Shown piece after piece: positions 34,556-44,453 of a DNA stretch of 64,000 nt. Position 1 is the stretch's first letter. Every line of letters starts with the position of its first letter. The stretch lies in assembly GCA_015680685.1 (NCBI GenBank), contig MNCI01036144.1:250784-314783 (forward strand), written 5' to 3'. The notes under the pieces were generated by a model. The model was not told where the DNA came from and did no database searches. It worked only from the letters and a program-made list of their open reading frames with translations. The DNA comes from Gnetum montanum (taxonomy: Eukaryota > Streptophyta > Gnetopsida > Gnetales > Gnetaceae). Made by a program: the position numbers and the translations under genes.

Positions 34556-34573
34556 TGGCACCATTGCCTGGGA
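34556..34573 (+). promoter_or_regulatory. Primer-binding site of element B (tRNA-Asp type)
   Basis: tggcaccattgcctggga follows the LTR by one base. It matches the Athila-type tRNA-Asp site TGGCGCCGTTGCCGGGGA except at three or four positions, three of them CpG in the original, as decay of methylated cytosine would leave it. Confidence 0.8.
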
Positions 34574-34698
34574 CTAAGTGTTTGTGCACTAAGTAGAACA
34601 TAGGAAATTATCCACATCGTTGGGAGCTTAAACGAACCCTTAGGGCTAATTAAATAAAAAATTATATAACAGTTAATCAGCACACTGAATAAGACACA

Positions 34699-36870
34699 AT
34701 GTCTTCTTCTTCTCATAAAAGTAATTCACCGCCTAGGGATCACACCAGAGACAGTCGGCGGCACCAAACACATAACCAAAAACCGCCAGTTCCTCAACAA
34801 TATCGGGTGGTATATACTCATCACAATGAGTATATACCCAATTTTACCTTTATCCTCCATCAAGATGAACAATTGCGTTGACGTGATTTGCAAGGTAACA
34901 TAATGTTACCCCCAGATCGTGCAGTCCCCAACATGCTCCTTCGTGCGCTTGCACAAATAGACATGACACAGCTATATGTTGAATATGTTGCAGAAGATTA
35001 TAACACAAGGGACTACCATCCCACAGAAGCACAATGTCAACGAGATTTGCAGCAGGAGAGTCGCCACACATCGTTGAAGGGCAAAGGCCCTCGTAATGCT
35101 TCNNNNNNNNNNNNNNNNNNNNNNNNNNNNNNNNNNNNNNNNNNNNNNNNNNNNNNNNNNNNNNNNNNNNNNNNNNNNNNNNNNNNNNNNNNNNNNNNNN
35201 NNNNNNNNNNNNNNNNNNNNNNNNNNNNNNNNNNNNNNNNNNNNNNNNNNNNNNNNNNNNNNNNNNNNNNNNNNNNNNNNNNNNNNNNNNNNNNNNNNNN
35301 NNNNNNNNNNNNNNNNNNNNNNNNNNNNNNNNNNNNNNNNNNNNNNNNNNNNNNNNNNNNNNNNNNNNNNNNNNNNNNNNNNNNNNNNNCATCATAGACA
35401 TCATGAGAGAGATGACCATGATGAACCCCTACTTGCCACCTGAAGTATGTTAGATATTACAGAGGCAATTAGAATACCTACAAGGCATCAAAAAGATAGT
35501 CGGATCAAGAGATTAGATATGAATAATATCCCACGCTTTGAAGGGGGATATAACGCTGATCTGCAAAATCATTTATAGGCATTCCACGAAGCTTACACCT
35601 TGCAAAATATTGAGAATGAGTGGTAAAAATTAAAGTTGTTTCCTAGGACACTCATAAAGGAAGCAGAGAGTTGGTACTGGTCCTTAGAGCTGGAAACCAT
35701 TAGGAGATGGAGTACGATGTTAGAGTTGTTCAACGATAAATACCAAACGTACTCTAGAGTGTCCAACTTGCATAAGTAGATCCAAGAATGGAAGAAGGGT
35801 AATCATGAACCCTTGGATGCTACCATGGACCTATATTACGCATTGCTACATTGTTGCCCAGGCCATGGTTACGCACAACGGGATCAACTACGCCACCCCG
35901 TAGATGGGCTAAGACATGAAACTAGGAGAACCCTTGGGACATATGCCCAAGGGAGATTATCTGAACTTAGATCCCATGAAGTTCATCGATTGTTGGAGCA
36001 AGTAGCTAAAGAAGAAGGGGAGCTATGGAAAAGAGAAAGCGCGGAAGACTATAACCATGATCCTTCCCTCCGAAAGAAGGGAGTGAGATTCTGCGATGAA
36101 GAGGATGAGTCACCACTTGAAGAGTTGGTGAATAGAAAAACCTTGCCACTTTAGAAATTAACAATGGAAGTGGTGGCTAAGGTAGATCAGATATAGGACT
36201 CCTTAGACAGTAGACTTGAACTTGTCCTGAAAATCGTAGAGGAGTCTAAGGAGGAACGAAGTAGTGACCATGATAAGAAAAAGCAGAGACATTTAGGCCA
36301 TGCATGTGACAAGGGTAAGGGAAAAATGACTATCACTGATGAGGTTGTGGATTCTAACATAGAAACTGATGGTGGATGTGAGATCTACCAATATGACCAT
36401 ACTAAGGGATGTTGCCCAATAATCTCACATCTACAAGAGTTTGGGGTGTACGCACTCAACCCAAGACTTAACAGACGGCAAGCACCCCGAAGGTTACCTT
36501 ATCCCCAAGGTAACCGAAGGTTGTTCCACTAACTGTTAACATATTATCCAAGTGGAACTCTGCCACAACCTATTGGGCAACATCAGCAGTGGTAATACCC
36601 ACAGTCATGGGGGATGCCACCGCCAAGATAACAATACCCTTACTGGCAACCAGACCCATATGGCTATTACGTGCAGCAGTCGCTTTCTCCAAGTGACTCT
36701 ATGGGTCATGCAACTCCACAATGTCACTACCAATTTTGGGAGTATTTTAGGACTCCTTCTCCTCCGAGAGGTGTGCCACATGCATACCATCCTCTAAAAC
36801 CATCCACCACTCATACGCCGATAGTTCCACTACCACTTGATCCAACAATGTAAGGGGAACTACCCACTCA
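34699..36870 (+). pseudogene. gag of element B, interrupted by assembly gap
   Basis: Starts MSSSSHKSNSPPRDHTRDSR, then YIPNFTFILHQDEQL, one stop, and QGNIMLPPDRAVPNMLL in a frame open up to the gap. After the gap: FEGGYNADL near 35,540, capsid blocks to 36,154 (a 113-residue open frame from 35,813), and the zinc knuckle CEIYQYDHTKGCC at 36,379-36,417, where the second Cys is Tyr. HLQEFGVYALNP follows. Less decayed than A or E, in keeping with the later insertion. Confidence 0.82.
35103..35389. other. Assembly gap (287 N)
   Basis: Run of N. Frames reported across it have no meaning. It falls in the charged, low-complexity part of gag. Confidence 0.99.
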
Positions 36871-36889
36871 ACCATAGCAACGCAATGCT

Positions 36890-37342
36890 ATGAGAGCTGT
36901 AAACCTTCAACCTATTGTTGGTTCTAACAACCATACAAAGAGAAGACCTTTCTTTAGAACCAAAAGCCCAAACAAGCTCTCACACCCACAAGTGGTTGAG
37001 CCCCAAAACGCCTCTCCATCAAATAAGGCTTCAAAGCTCCCTTCAAACCAACAACAGAGCTCAACGCACACGGTTATGTTAACACATATCTTTACCTACT
37101 GGATCAAGGTGGGCCACCTTCCTAGGAAACTCTCTGATCCTGGGAGTCCCTTAATCTATCTCTAAGTCATTGGGAATGAATCTCATAAGGCTCTTCTTGA
37201 CTCAGGTTCTGGAGTCAACTTAATCTCATGAGAAATGTATAAAACCTAGAACCTGCCTCCACTCCAAAAGAGCAATATTCAACTAGAGCTGGCTGACTAG
37301 TCCATCACTATTCCTTTGGGACAGGTTGAGGACATTGTTCTT
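36890..37342 (+). pseudogene. Protease of element B, C-terminally cut
   Basis: MLTHIFTYWIKVGHLPRKLS, then LLDSGSGVNLIS, where the active-site D-S-G is kept, unlike in A and E. SITIPLGQVEDIV is the last family motif. The next codons are unrelated, marking the deletion joint at about 37,342. Confidence 0.82.
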
Positions 37343-39040
37343 CATGATGGTATGAACTGTTTTCCCATTGATTGCTAATGTTTGGTTTTTACCTCTAAGT
37401 TATGATGTTGATACTAAGGTATGGTTCTTTTGATATGATAGGTAATGAGTCCACTTCCTCCATTCATCCACAAATTTCTATGGTCTCTCTTGGCTGGGAG
37501 CTATATAGTCCCTTTTTCAATAATCAGAACTATAAAGAATCGATGACTGGGCATTTCTCAAACTAAGGAAGGACTTAAGGATTGAAAAGGGTATGACTTA
37601 AAGGGAACTTGATGCATTTGTGTTGGCCATTCTCCTGGGTGCTTGAATGTTTTCTTCTTGAGTTTTCTTACCGTTTTGATGTTACCCACTTATCAGGAAG
37701 CTGAGCACATAAAAATAATAAGACTTTGCGTGATGTGGTTCTCACGCATAAATACATAAAACAAAAAAAAAGTGAGAATTCAAAGCACACCCCTTAGACA
37801 AAATAATCATTTGGGCTACAAGCACTGGTTATGGAACTAAAATAAAAATGTTCCCTCTAACTAAGGCCCTTCTCGCTTCCCATTCTCTCCTCCTTCATTT
37901 TGTCAGAATGGTGGTGGCTCTTGGGTGAAGGCATTCTTGTTACTTCAAGAAGATGGATTGGTCGAATGCATTAATGCGAAGTCACTGGATGTGGTTTCTT
38001 GAGGTCGGACTTGGAATGGGATCTACTAAGTCACATTAATCAGTAAAATCCACAAGGGGCTATACACCACCTTGTTCTTGAGATTCCATTCCATTCTCTT
38101 CTTTCCATCATTCTTCCTCCATTGTTCACCTCATTGCCGGTTGTATCATTAGTGTATATTTTGGTTGATGCAGTGTTTTATTTTTGGTAAATTATTGTGG
38201 TTAAGACTTTAACTCTTGTTCCAAATGACATTCCCAGAGCCTATAGACTCTTTGAATATGGGTTTGTCAAGGAATTAAGGGCATGAGCTTGCTTTGGGGA
38301 GGACCCACTAGCATTCCTATTTGGTGCACCAGTTAAATTCTTTCCCTTAACATTTTTTCATTCCACTCTATTTTGTTCATTTCCATCTTGACATCCATTT
38401 CATCAATGTTATAGTTGTCTCTTTTTTCTTCATCTTCTTTGTTCCTTTTCTTTTCCTCCATTCTCTCACTATCAGAGGTTCGCTCTTAGTCATGGGGGTC
38501 CTGGTCCAATTTTTTCGATTTTCTCCTAGCCCCTACACCTTCAGTAGTCACCAATCTTACATCTCCAAATCTGTATCAGCCATATCACAACTCAGACAAT
38601 GGACCTCACACCGAAGCAAGGTATCAATTGCATTATGATTCATTTACCCTTGTTAATATAAGACTATGTTGTGTATGCATATGGCAATCATGCAACAACG
38701 GATTGGATTTGGAAGGAACACTTGGAATGGAGCAGTGCTGAAGCAGCTATGCAAGGAGCAAGATCGATGGTGTGCTTATGCATAGACAATGAAAGGCACA
38801 ATCTTGGTGTTGGCAGCAGCAAACTTCTTCTCTCTTCTCTCTTCTCTTTTAGCTCCCAAATAAGGCCTGATGTCAAATGTATAAGGTGTTTACTCTTATT
38901 GTCATGAACACCAGTTTTGTTTTATTCTGTAATGATGATCCGTTCACATGTCATCCCATTCACCATTAGTTCTATTCAAGTCAATAATCCCATACCTTCC
39001 CAATATTTTGTAAGGAACTCGAGGATGAGTTTTTCTTCAG
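37343..39040 (+). other. 3' noncoding part of element B
   Basis: Aligns with the corresponding part of E: around 37,700-37,880 with 41,100-41,290, and 37,900-38,490 with 43,260-44,170. It contains the shared gcttgctttggggaggaccc block at 38,287-38,309. 38,640-38,930 has no counterpart that I could see. Confidence 0.65.
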
Positions 39041-39051
39041 TCATGGGGGTA
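39041..39051 (+). promoter_or_regulatory. Polypurine tract of element B
   Basis: tcatgggggta directly before the LTR start TGATGGG. Same form as in G (56,908-56,918). Confidence 0.85.
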
Positions 39052-39865
39052 TGATGGGACGCGATATCACATGGGCCGCGATATCGTGTCGTCCTTCGCG
39101 ATATCGCGTACGCGATATCACGATGCGCTGCCAAGTCTATAAATAAGAGGCAGCTCTTCCTTGTTTCTCCATCTAGATCTAGACCCTTAGCGAAATTCTG
39201 GCAATTTTACCTCTCTAGAGATAGAATAATTTTCATGTGCCTATAGTAGGAGCTTCAAAGTGAACGAATCTTTATTCGAGCAAATATTGTACCTGAACAC
39301 AAGTTTGTGTACGGCAATAAAGAGGAACTGTTGGATAAACCTTGCAGTGCATGGACTAAGCTAAATAGGCTAAATAGGACTTTACTTATTGTTATTTATT
39401 GGTTATCATTTAAATGCTTTATTAGTTAATTAAATCTCTCTCAACCCTTCTCCCATGGTTAAGTGCATTCAGTACAACCGCTTCGAGCACGTGCATTACG
39501 CTTGGTAATCCCAGTAACGAATAGCGTTTGGTAACCAAGGTTGCATTGGTTCAAGGTGTGAACGGTAAGTGGGAATGGATACTGATGCTAGGTTAATTAA
39601 GGCTTAGATAGTTAGTCAATTAGTCTCTTCACCCTTCACCTCATTAGCCTAGGAGATAAAATAGAAAAGATATAAAATTCATATACTTCAGACTTACTTA
39701 ACCATACAACTGTGACAAATACAAGTAAGTCTAGGAAGACAACGAACGATTAACCTTAAGTGTTCCATGAGGCGTGTAGGCACTTAGTCTGCGGAGTTCG
39801 ACCGAATCACACGCGTAATGCTCGTATTCGTATGGTTGAGTGTAGGGGTACCTCGCCACTCATCA
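39052..39865 (+). repeat. 3' LTR of element B
   Basis: About 814 bp, starting tgatgggacgcgatatc and ending cactcatca. It carries four gcgatatc-type words between 39,059 and 39,125, including the 20-bp perfect palindrome gatatcgcgtacgcgatatc (39,100-39,119), then tataaata at 39,138-39,145. More CpG sites are kept than in the 5' copy. Confidence 0.92.
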
Positions 39866-39870
39866 GTAAC
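39866..39870. repeat. Target-site duplication of element B, right copy (GTAAC)
   Basis: Matches 33,755-33,759. Confidence 0.93.
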
Positions 39871-40450
39871 TAACAAGAAGATCACAAAGATTCTAATAAG
39901 AACTATTAGCAAATATAGAAGAGACTAGAGCATAAAACTCAACGATGCCCTTTGGGACTACCACTATACATGAAACTCCCTATTAGCTACCATTCTTATG
40001 AGTTAGTATATGAAAAACTTCCAATGCTCCCAATTCAATCCAAACTCTGTACACTCTCAATAGCTTGTGATCTAAATCTTGATCTAAGTCTAACATAAAA
40101 AGAAAGACTGATCAACCTCAACGTGCTAGATGAAAATCAATTAGTGACCCTATCTTTAAATGAAGTGCATAAGGCATTCAATAAATAACTACATGACCTT
40201 AGAATACAAAAAGTGAAATCTCAACCAAGAGATAAGGCTCTCTACTAGAATCCCACACATGTACCTTAGAAAACTAAATTCCAAATGTTGTGGAAAGGAC
40301 CTTCTATAATTGATGAAACCTTTCCTTCTAAGGCCATGACCATATACAAACCCGAGAGTCCAAATAAAAAGCAGTTGGTCAACATCCAACAAGTAAAGCT
40401 TTTCCATGAGCCCAAGCAAGTCAATGCAATGAATATCTCAACGAACAAAC
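39871..40450 (+). pseudogene. Integrase of element E, part 2
   Basis: Continues the frame cut by B: TNKKITKILIRTISKYRRD, a stop, SIKLNDALWDYHYT, the family KLNDALWAYRT block. The C-terminal part shows LWKGPSIIDETFPSKAMTIY and VNIQQVKLFHEPKQVN near 40,285-40,440, resembling the GPY/F-type tail of gypsy integrases. Broken by several stops. Confidence 0.78.
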
Positions 40451-41286
40451 AACCACACTCAATTTTTTGAATCTCCTCCTTTCAACTTAGTCATGGGGGA
40501 GATGGCCATCCATGCTAACCATCCACATGGCTCCTCAGTCTACTTCTTATTGTTTACTTTTTTTGATTTTTTCAAATTATTTGATTACAACTTTTTGATT
40601 TTGAAAATCTTTACATCAATTTTTTTGTTTTCCACCATCATTAGTACATTTGAATCTTTCTTGAATATTTTACACTTTCATATATATTTTTTACCTTGTT
40701 TAGAGTGTGATAGGACATAGTGGTGTTGTGGATGCTACTAATGGTGGTTTGTGCTTTATGTTTTTGGTTTGCTAATGTCTAGTTTCTAGTTTTGAATTTT
40801 TGTACTGATGGCTCAGTCACAATTTATTTTTCATGAAACAAGCAGTGAGTCCTCGACACCCACCCATTTAAAAACTCTATTGTTTTCCTTATTTTGGAAG
40901 TTTGAGGTCTATTTTCATTAAATCAACCTTTAATAAGTTTTTGGCCTTGGTAGTTTCTTGAATTGGGAAGGATTCAAAGGTTTGAATAGGATGTGACTTC
41001 AAGGGGACTCAATACTCTTTGTACTCTTCTACTTACTTGAGTGCTTGGGTATTTTCATGGACTTCTTACTATTCCATTTTGACCAATAATAGGAAGTCAA
41101 ATAAAGTCTTTGCATGATGTGGTTTCCATCCTAAAAAAAAACAAAAATAAGTGAAAAGAAAAAAAACATGACGAAAATTCAAAGCACATCCCTTAGACAA
41201 ATAAATGAACTACAAGCACTAGTTATGAGACTAGAAAGACATGTTACCCATGCAAAGACATGTTACCCATGCTTGAAGGTCCCCTC
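40451..41286 (+). other. 3' noncoding part of element E, left piece
   Basis: Begins with MGEMAIHANH (40,493), shared with A. From about 40,770 it aligns with B. No protein function recognised; open frames are T-rich and probably chance. Confidence 0.6.
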
Positions 41287-41291
41287 TAACT
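41287..41291. repeat. Target-site duplication of solo LTR F, left copy (TAACT)
   Basis: Same as 43,196-43,200. Element B has the uninterrupted version ccctctaactaaggccc at about 37,854. Confidence 0.9.
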
Positions 41292-43195
41292 TGAAACACC
41301 ATAAAAATTTTGGCAACACTTCTAGACAACTTCAGGGCCTCTGAAACGGCTTCAAGCAGCCCACCATGGAGTAAGAAAAATTCTCTTGGAGCCCACAGAT
41401 CACGATGGCAAGTGTCAGTGTCAAGAATCATCAGTTTCAAGGTCAAAAAGTGCAATTTTGGCTAAGTACATTATGCAGACGTTGCACAACGTAAGGATCA
41501 GCGTCACCAACTTTTGGAGCCCCGAAATTCAGTCAAAATAGGCCGAAATCAAGCACAAGGACCCTCCATGACCTTCACCAAGGTCCCCAGCAATTCCCAG
41601 CCTCCAGAAAATCAAGATTCGGGCCTTAAATGAGGTGTTTTTAGCTGATTACGCTGTGGCTACATTTTATTACGCTGCAGAGTGTAAGATGCGTAAAACA
41701 CTAATCATCAGCGTAAAACACTATTCATCGCGCAAACACTATTCATCTCACGCTCAAACACTATTCATCATACGCTCAAACACTGTTCATCCTACGCTGC
41801 AGAGCATAAGCTGCGTAATCACTATTCACATGCTCAAACACTGTTCATCATACGCTCAAACACTATTCATCTCACGCTCAAACGCTATTCATCATACGCG
41901 CAAACACTATTCATCTCACGCTCAAACACTATTCATCATACGCTCAAACACTATTCATCATACGCTCAAACACTGTTCATCCTACGCTGCAGAGTGTAAG
42001 CTGCGTAATCACTATTCACAGCGTGAAACACTATTAATCTCACGCTCAAACACTGTTCATCCTATGCTCAAACATTGTTCATCATACGCTCGAACACTAT
42101 TCATCGCGCGAACACTATTCATCGAAGTTTCAAGAAAAATTCCAGAAAAGTTTTAGAAAATGGCAGAGAATTACCAGCATCAGCAACTTTCAGAACATTT
42201 CAGAAAATTTCAGAAAGACTTAGAAACAAAGAAGTTTCACGCAAACGGGGGTCAAATTTCTCTTGTTGTATATTTCATTGTAAGTCGACATGTGCGGGCA
42301 TGTTAGGCCCTCATGTTTAAATTAAATGTATTTCACGGGCTTGAATAACCCATAAATTGTAAAATGCAATGTACCTGGTCTAGAACGTAGCTTGCCGGCA
42401 CACATCCAACTCATGTACAACTGTCCGACACACATCCAACTCTCGCCAATATGCATCCAGCCCAAGCACAACTGGCCATTGGACACATGTTACCAGATCC
42501 ACTTTCCTCTCATCTCTGAGCCGTTGATTCCATTCTGAAATTCTGTGCCGGAGCACAGCCCAACCCTATAAATACCCTGTCAATTCACATAAATCAGGGA
42601 GGCGAGAGGGAAGTAATTGGAGACAAAAATCAGAAACATTGACAATTCTGAGAAATTACAGAACTGGTAATCCTTGGGCGCTCGACACATCTGACTATTG
42701 GCATCCAAGCATTTCTCATGTTCATCACATCACATTACCGCATCGTCATTTCAGACATTATCCCAGGGCTTAGTGCTTGACTTGCCATCCACACGTGCAG
42801 CTACACTTTGACCGGTGCATACATTTCTATTAAACAATACAATATAGTTTCATTGTTGCCTCCCGTTTACATTGTTTACTTCAGTTTATGCTTTGTTTAC
42901 AGTATATCTCTGTTTATGCTTTATTTATAATTCAGTACACTCTATTTACATTTTGTGTCGCTGTTTGCATTCCGTTTACATCCCGTTCACATCATTCACA
43001 ATAACCCTAGTGTTAGCCGTAGCTTACGCTAGGGGAAGTCCTTGGTTGATTTGCGTGCAAACCATCCAAGGAACTCTGCCTTCGTTCCATTTTCCAGCTT
43101 GCCCTCAAGCGAAGGTAGAGTCAACTGTGGCTGTCCAACAATCTTTCGGTGTCTGTTTTCATTCCAGCCTCACACCGACGATTTAGGTCAGTACA
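41292..43195 (+). mobile_element. Solo LTR F, about 1.9 kb
   Basis: Starts TGAAACACC, ends GTCAGTACA and is flanked by 5-bp duplications. It has no internal element sequence, so it is a solo LTR left by recombination between two LTRs. The TATA box ctataaatacc at 42,566-42,576 gives plus orientation. Many CpG sites remain, so it is probably young. The long frame at 41,635-42,156 is an effect of the tandem array, not a gene. LTR lineage unknown. Confidence 0.85.
41690..42125. repeat. Tandem array in the U3 of LTR F, about 22-bp unit
   Basis: Unit cactattcatcatacgctc plus aaa, in about 15 copies with variants (cactgttcatcctacgctgc, cactattcatctcacgctca). A longer composite unit, with ctgcagagtgtaagctgcgt, recurs at about 41,800 and 41,990. 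It lies roughly 450 bp upstream of the TATA box. Confidence 0.88.
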
Positions 43196-43200
43196 TAACT
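43196..43200. repeat. Target-site duplication of solo LTR F, right copy (TAACT)
   Basis: Matches 41,287-41,291. Confidence 0.9.
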
Positions 43201-44453
43201 AAGGCCCTATCTCATTTTCTACTTTTCTTTTTTTCTATTTATGGAATAGTGGTTGTTCTATGGAGCACTCTTGTGTTTTAAGGAGCTGGATCAGTCTTGG
43301 AGTGGCGATGCAAAGTCACTAAAAGAGGTTGGTTTTGGTCCAGACTAAGGATAGATCTTCCTTGGTCATTGTAAACATAAACTCCACAAGAGACTTCTTA
43401 TGACCTTAGTTTGGAATTCCATTCCACCTTCTCCATCATCCATCTATGTTTATTGTAACTCACCTCATTGTCGATGTCCATGTTCTTGATTCCATGTCTT
43501 GGTCTGATGTATTTGAATTCTTAGGTAGAATCTTCCAGGTTTTGGTTCTTAACTTCCATCAACCACTAGTCATCTCTGGGGCCCACAAACTCCTTAGGTT
43601 GAGGTTATGCAAGGGAAAACAAGGCATGTGCCTGCTATAGGAAGGACCCACTTGTATATCTCTTGGTTGGGTTCATTAAGTACCTTATCCCTAGGCATTT
43701 TTGTAAAATGAATCTTTTGCACATCCATGTTTTGCACCAAACCATGTGCTCCTTTACATATTTTGTTCATTAAACATATTCTCCATCAAATTTTTTAATT
43801 TTTGAACTTTTCAAGATCCTCTTTAATAATTTCATCATATTCTTGGCTTTTCTGGGATTCCATGGACCCCAATTTCATTGAAAAATTCCTTATAGTTTTT
43901 AAGATATTGACATTTGAAAATTTTTGTCGATGGGCCCCATCGACGGAGTAGACCCATATACGAGGCCCTGTATATGGAGCCCCATCGATATAAAAGGAAA
44001 ATACTATAAATAGGCACAACCCTACTTGGAAAATTTACATTTTCTCATAAAAGCCAAAGGAGCTTTTCAATTTTTCAAAGCCTAGAACCTTCCAAATCCC
44101 ATAACTCACCAACTATTTATCTAAATCACTTCATTCTTCAACCTTGTAGCTATCAGAGGTAAGCTCTTCATCATGGGGACCACAAATGTACCATTTTTGA
44201 TAGAAAATTGTTCGTGATTTTTCTAACTCCCACAAAGGTTTAACTAGAAAATTAACTATTAAACACTAAATTACAAGAGTTAAACCTTTCCAACAAGCTT
44301 TGGTGACATTTATAATAAATAATTAATAAAATAATCAATTTTCCATGATTCAACCTTAGCCATAGTGTAACTAACTAACTAACGAGAAAAGCTATTCAAA
44401 ATTTTAAAGCTATACATTACATCTACTAATTCATGGATGTGTTGTGACTGCAA
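43201..44453 (+). other. 3' noncoding part of element E, right piece
   Basis: Aligns with 37,870-38,490 of B up to about 43,740, and again at 44,150 (ctatcagaggtaagctctt against ctatcagaggttcgctctt in B). The block gcctgctataggaaggaccc lies at 43,630. The 400 bp in between exist only in E and hold palindromes and TATA words. Confidence 0.6.
43926..44014 (+). promoter_or_regulatory. Possible internal promoter of element E
   Basis: Palindrome gtcgatgggccccatcgac (43,926-43,944, 9-bp arms), inverted repeat ccatata/tatatgg (43,954-43,977), then tataaaagg (43,989) and tataaatagg (44,005-44,014). This palindrome-then-TATA layout is that of the LTR U3 in this family. It lies 440 bp before the ATG of the extra reading frame. 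It may also be a fragment of another LTR. Confidence 0.4.

Larger units (their letters stand above)
33760..39865 (+). mobile_element. Element B: nested, internally deleted Athila-like element
   Basis: 6.1-kb element in the integrase of E, same orientation, with two LTRs, primer site, gag, protease and purine tract. RT, RNase H and integrase are gone: the protease frame ends abruptly at about 37,342 and joins sequence matching the 3' noncoding part of E (40,770 on). The extra 3' reading frame of E is also missing (38,500-38,960 in B against 44,180-47,480 in E). B therefore depended on other elements. A 287-base gap lies in its gag. Confidence 0.92.

Noticed and set aside
34850-35443. Long open frames through 35,103-35,389
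   Set aside because: They owe their length to the run of N.
41690-42125. CRISPR-like repeat array
   Set aside because: Repeats are contiguous without unique spacers, lie in a plant LTR, and no cas gene is present.
41635-42156. Open frame of 173 codons
   Set aside because: It runs through the 22-bp tandem array of LTR F; the peptide is repetitive and has no relatives in other copies of the family here.
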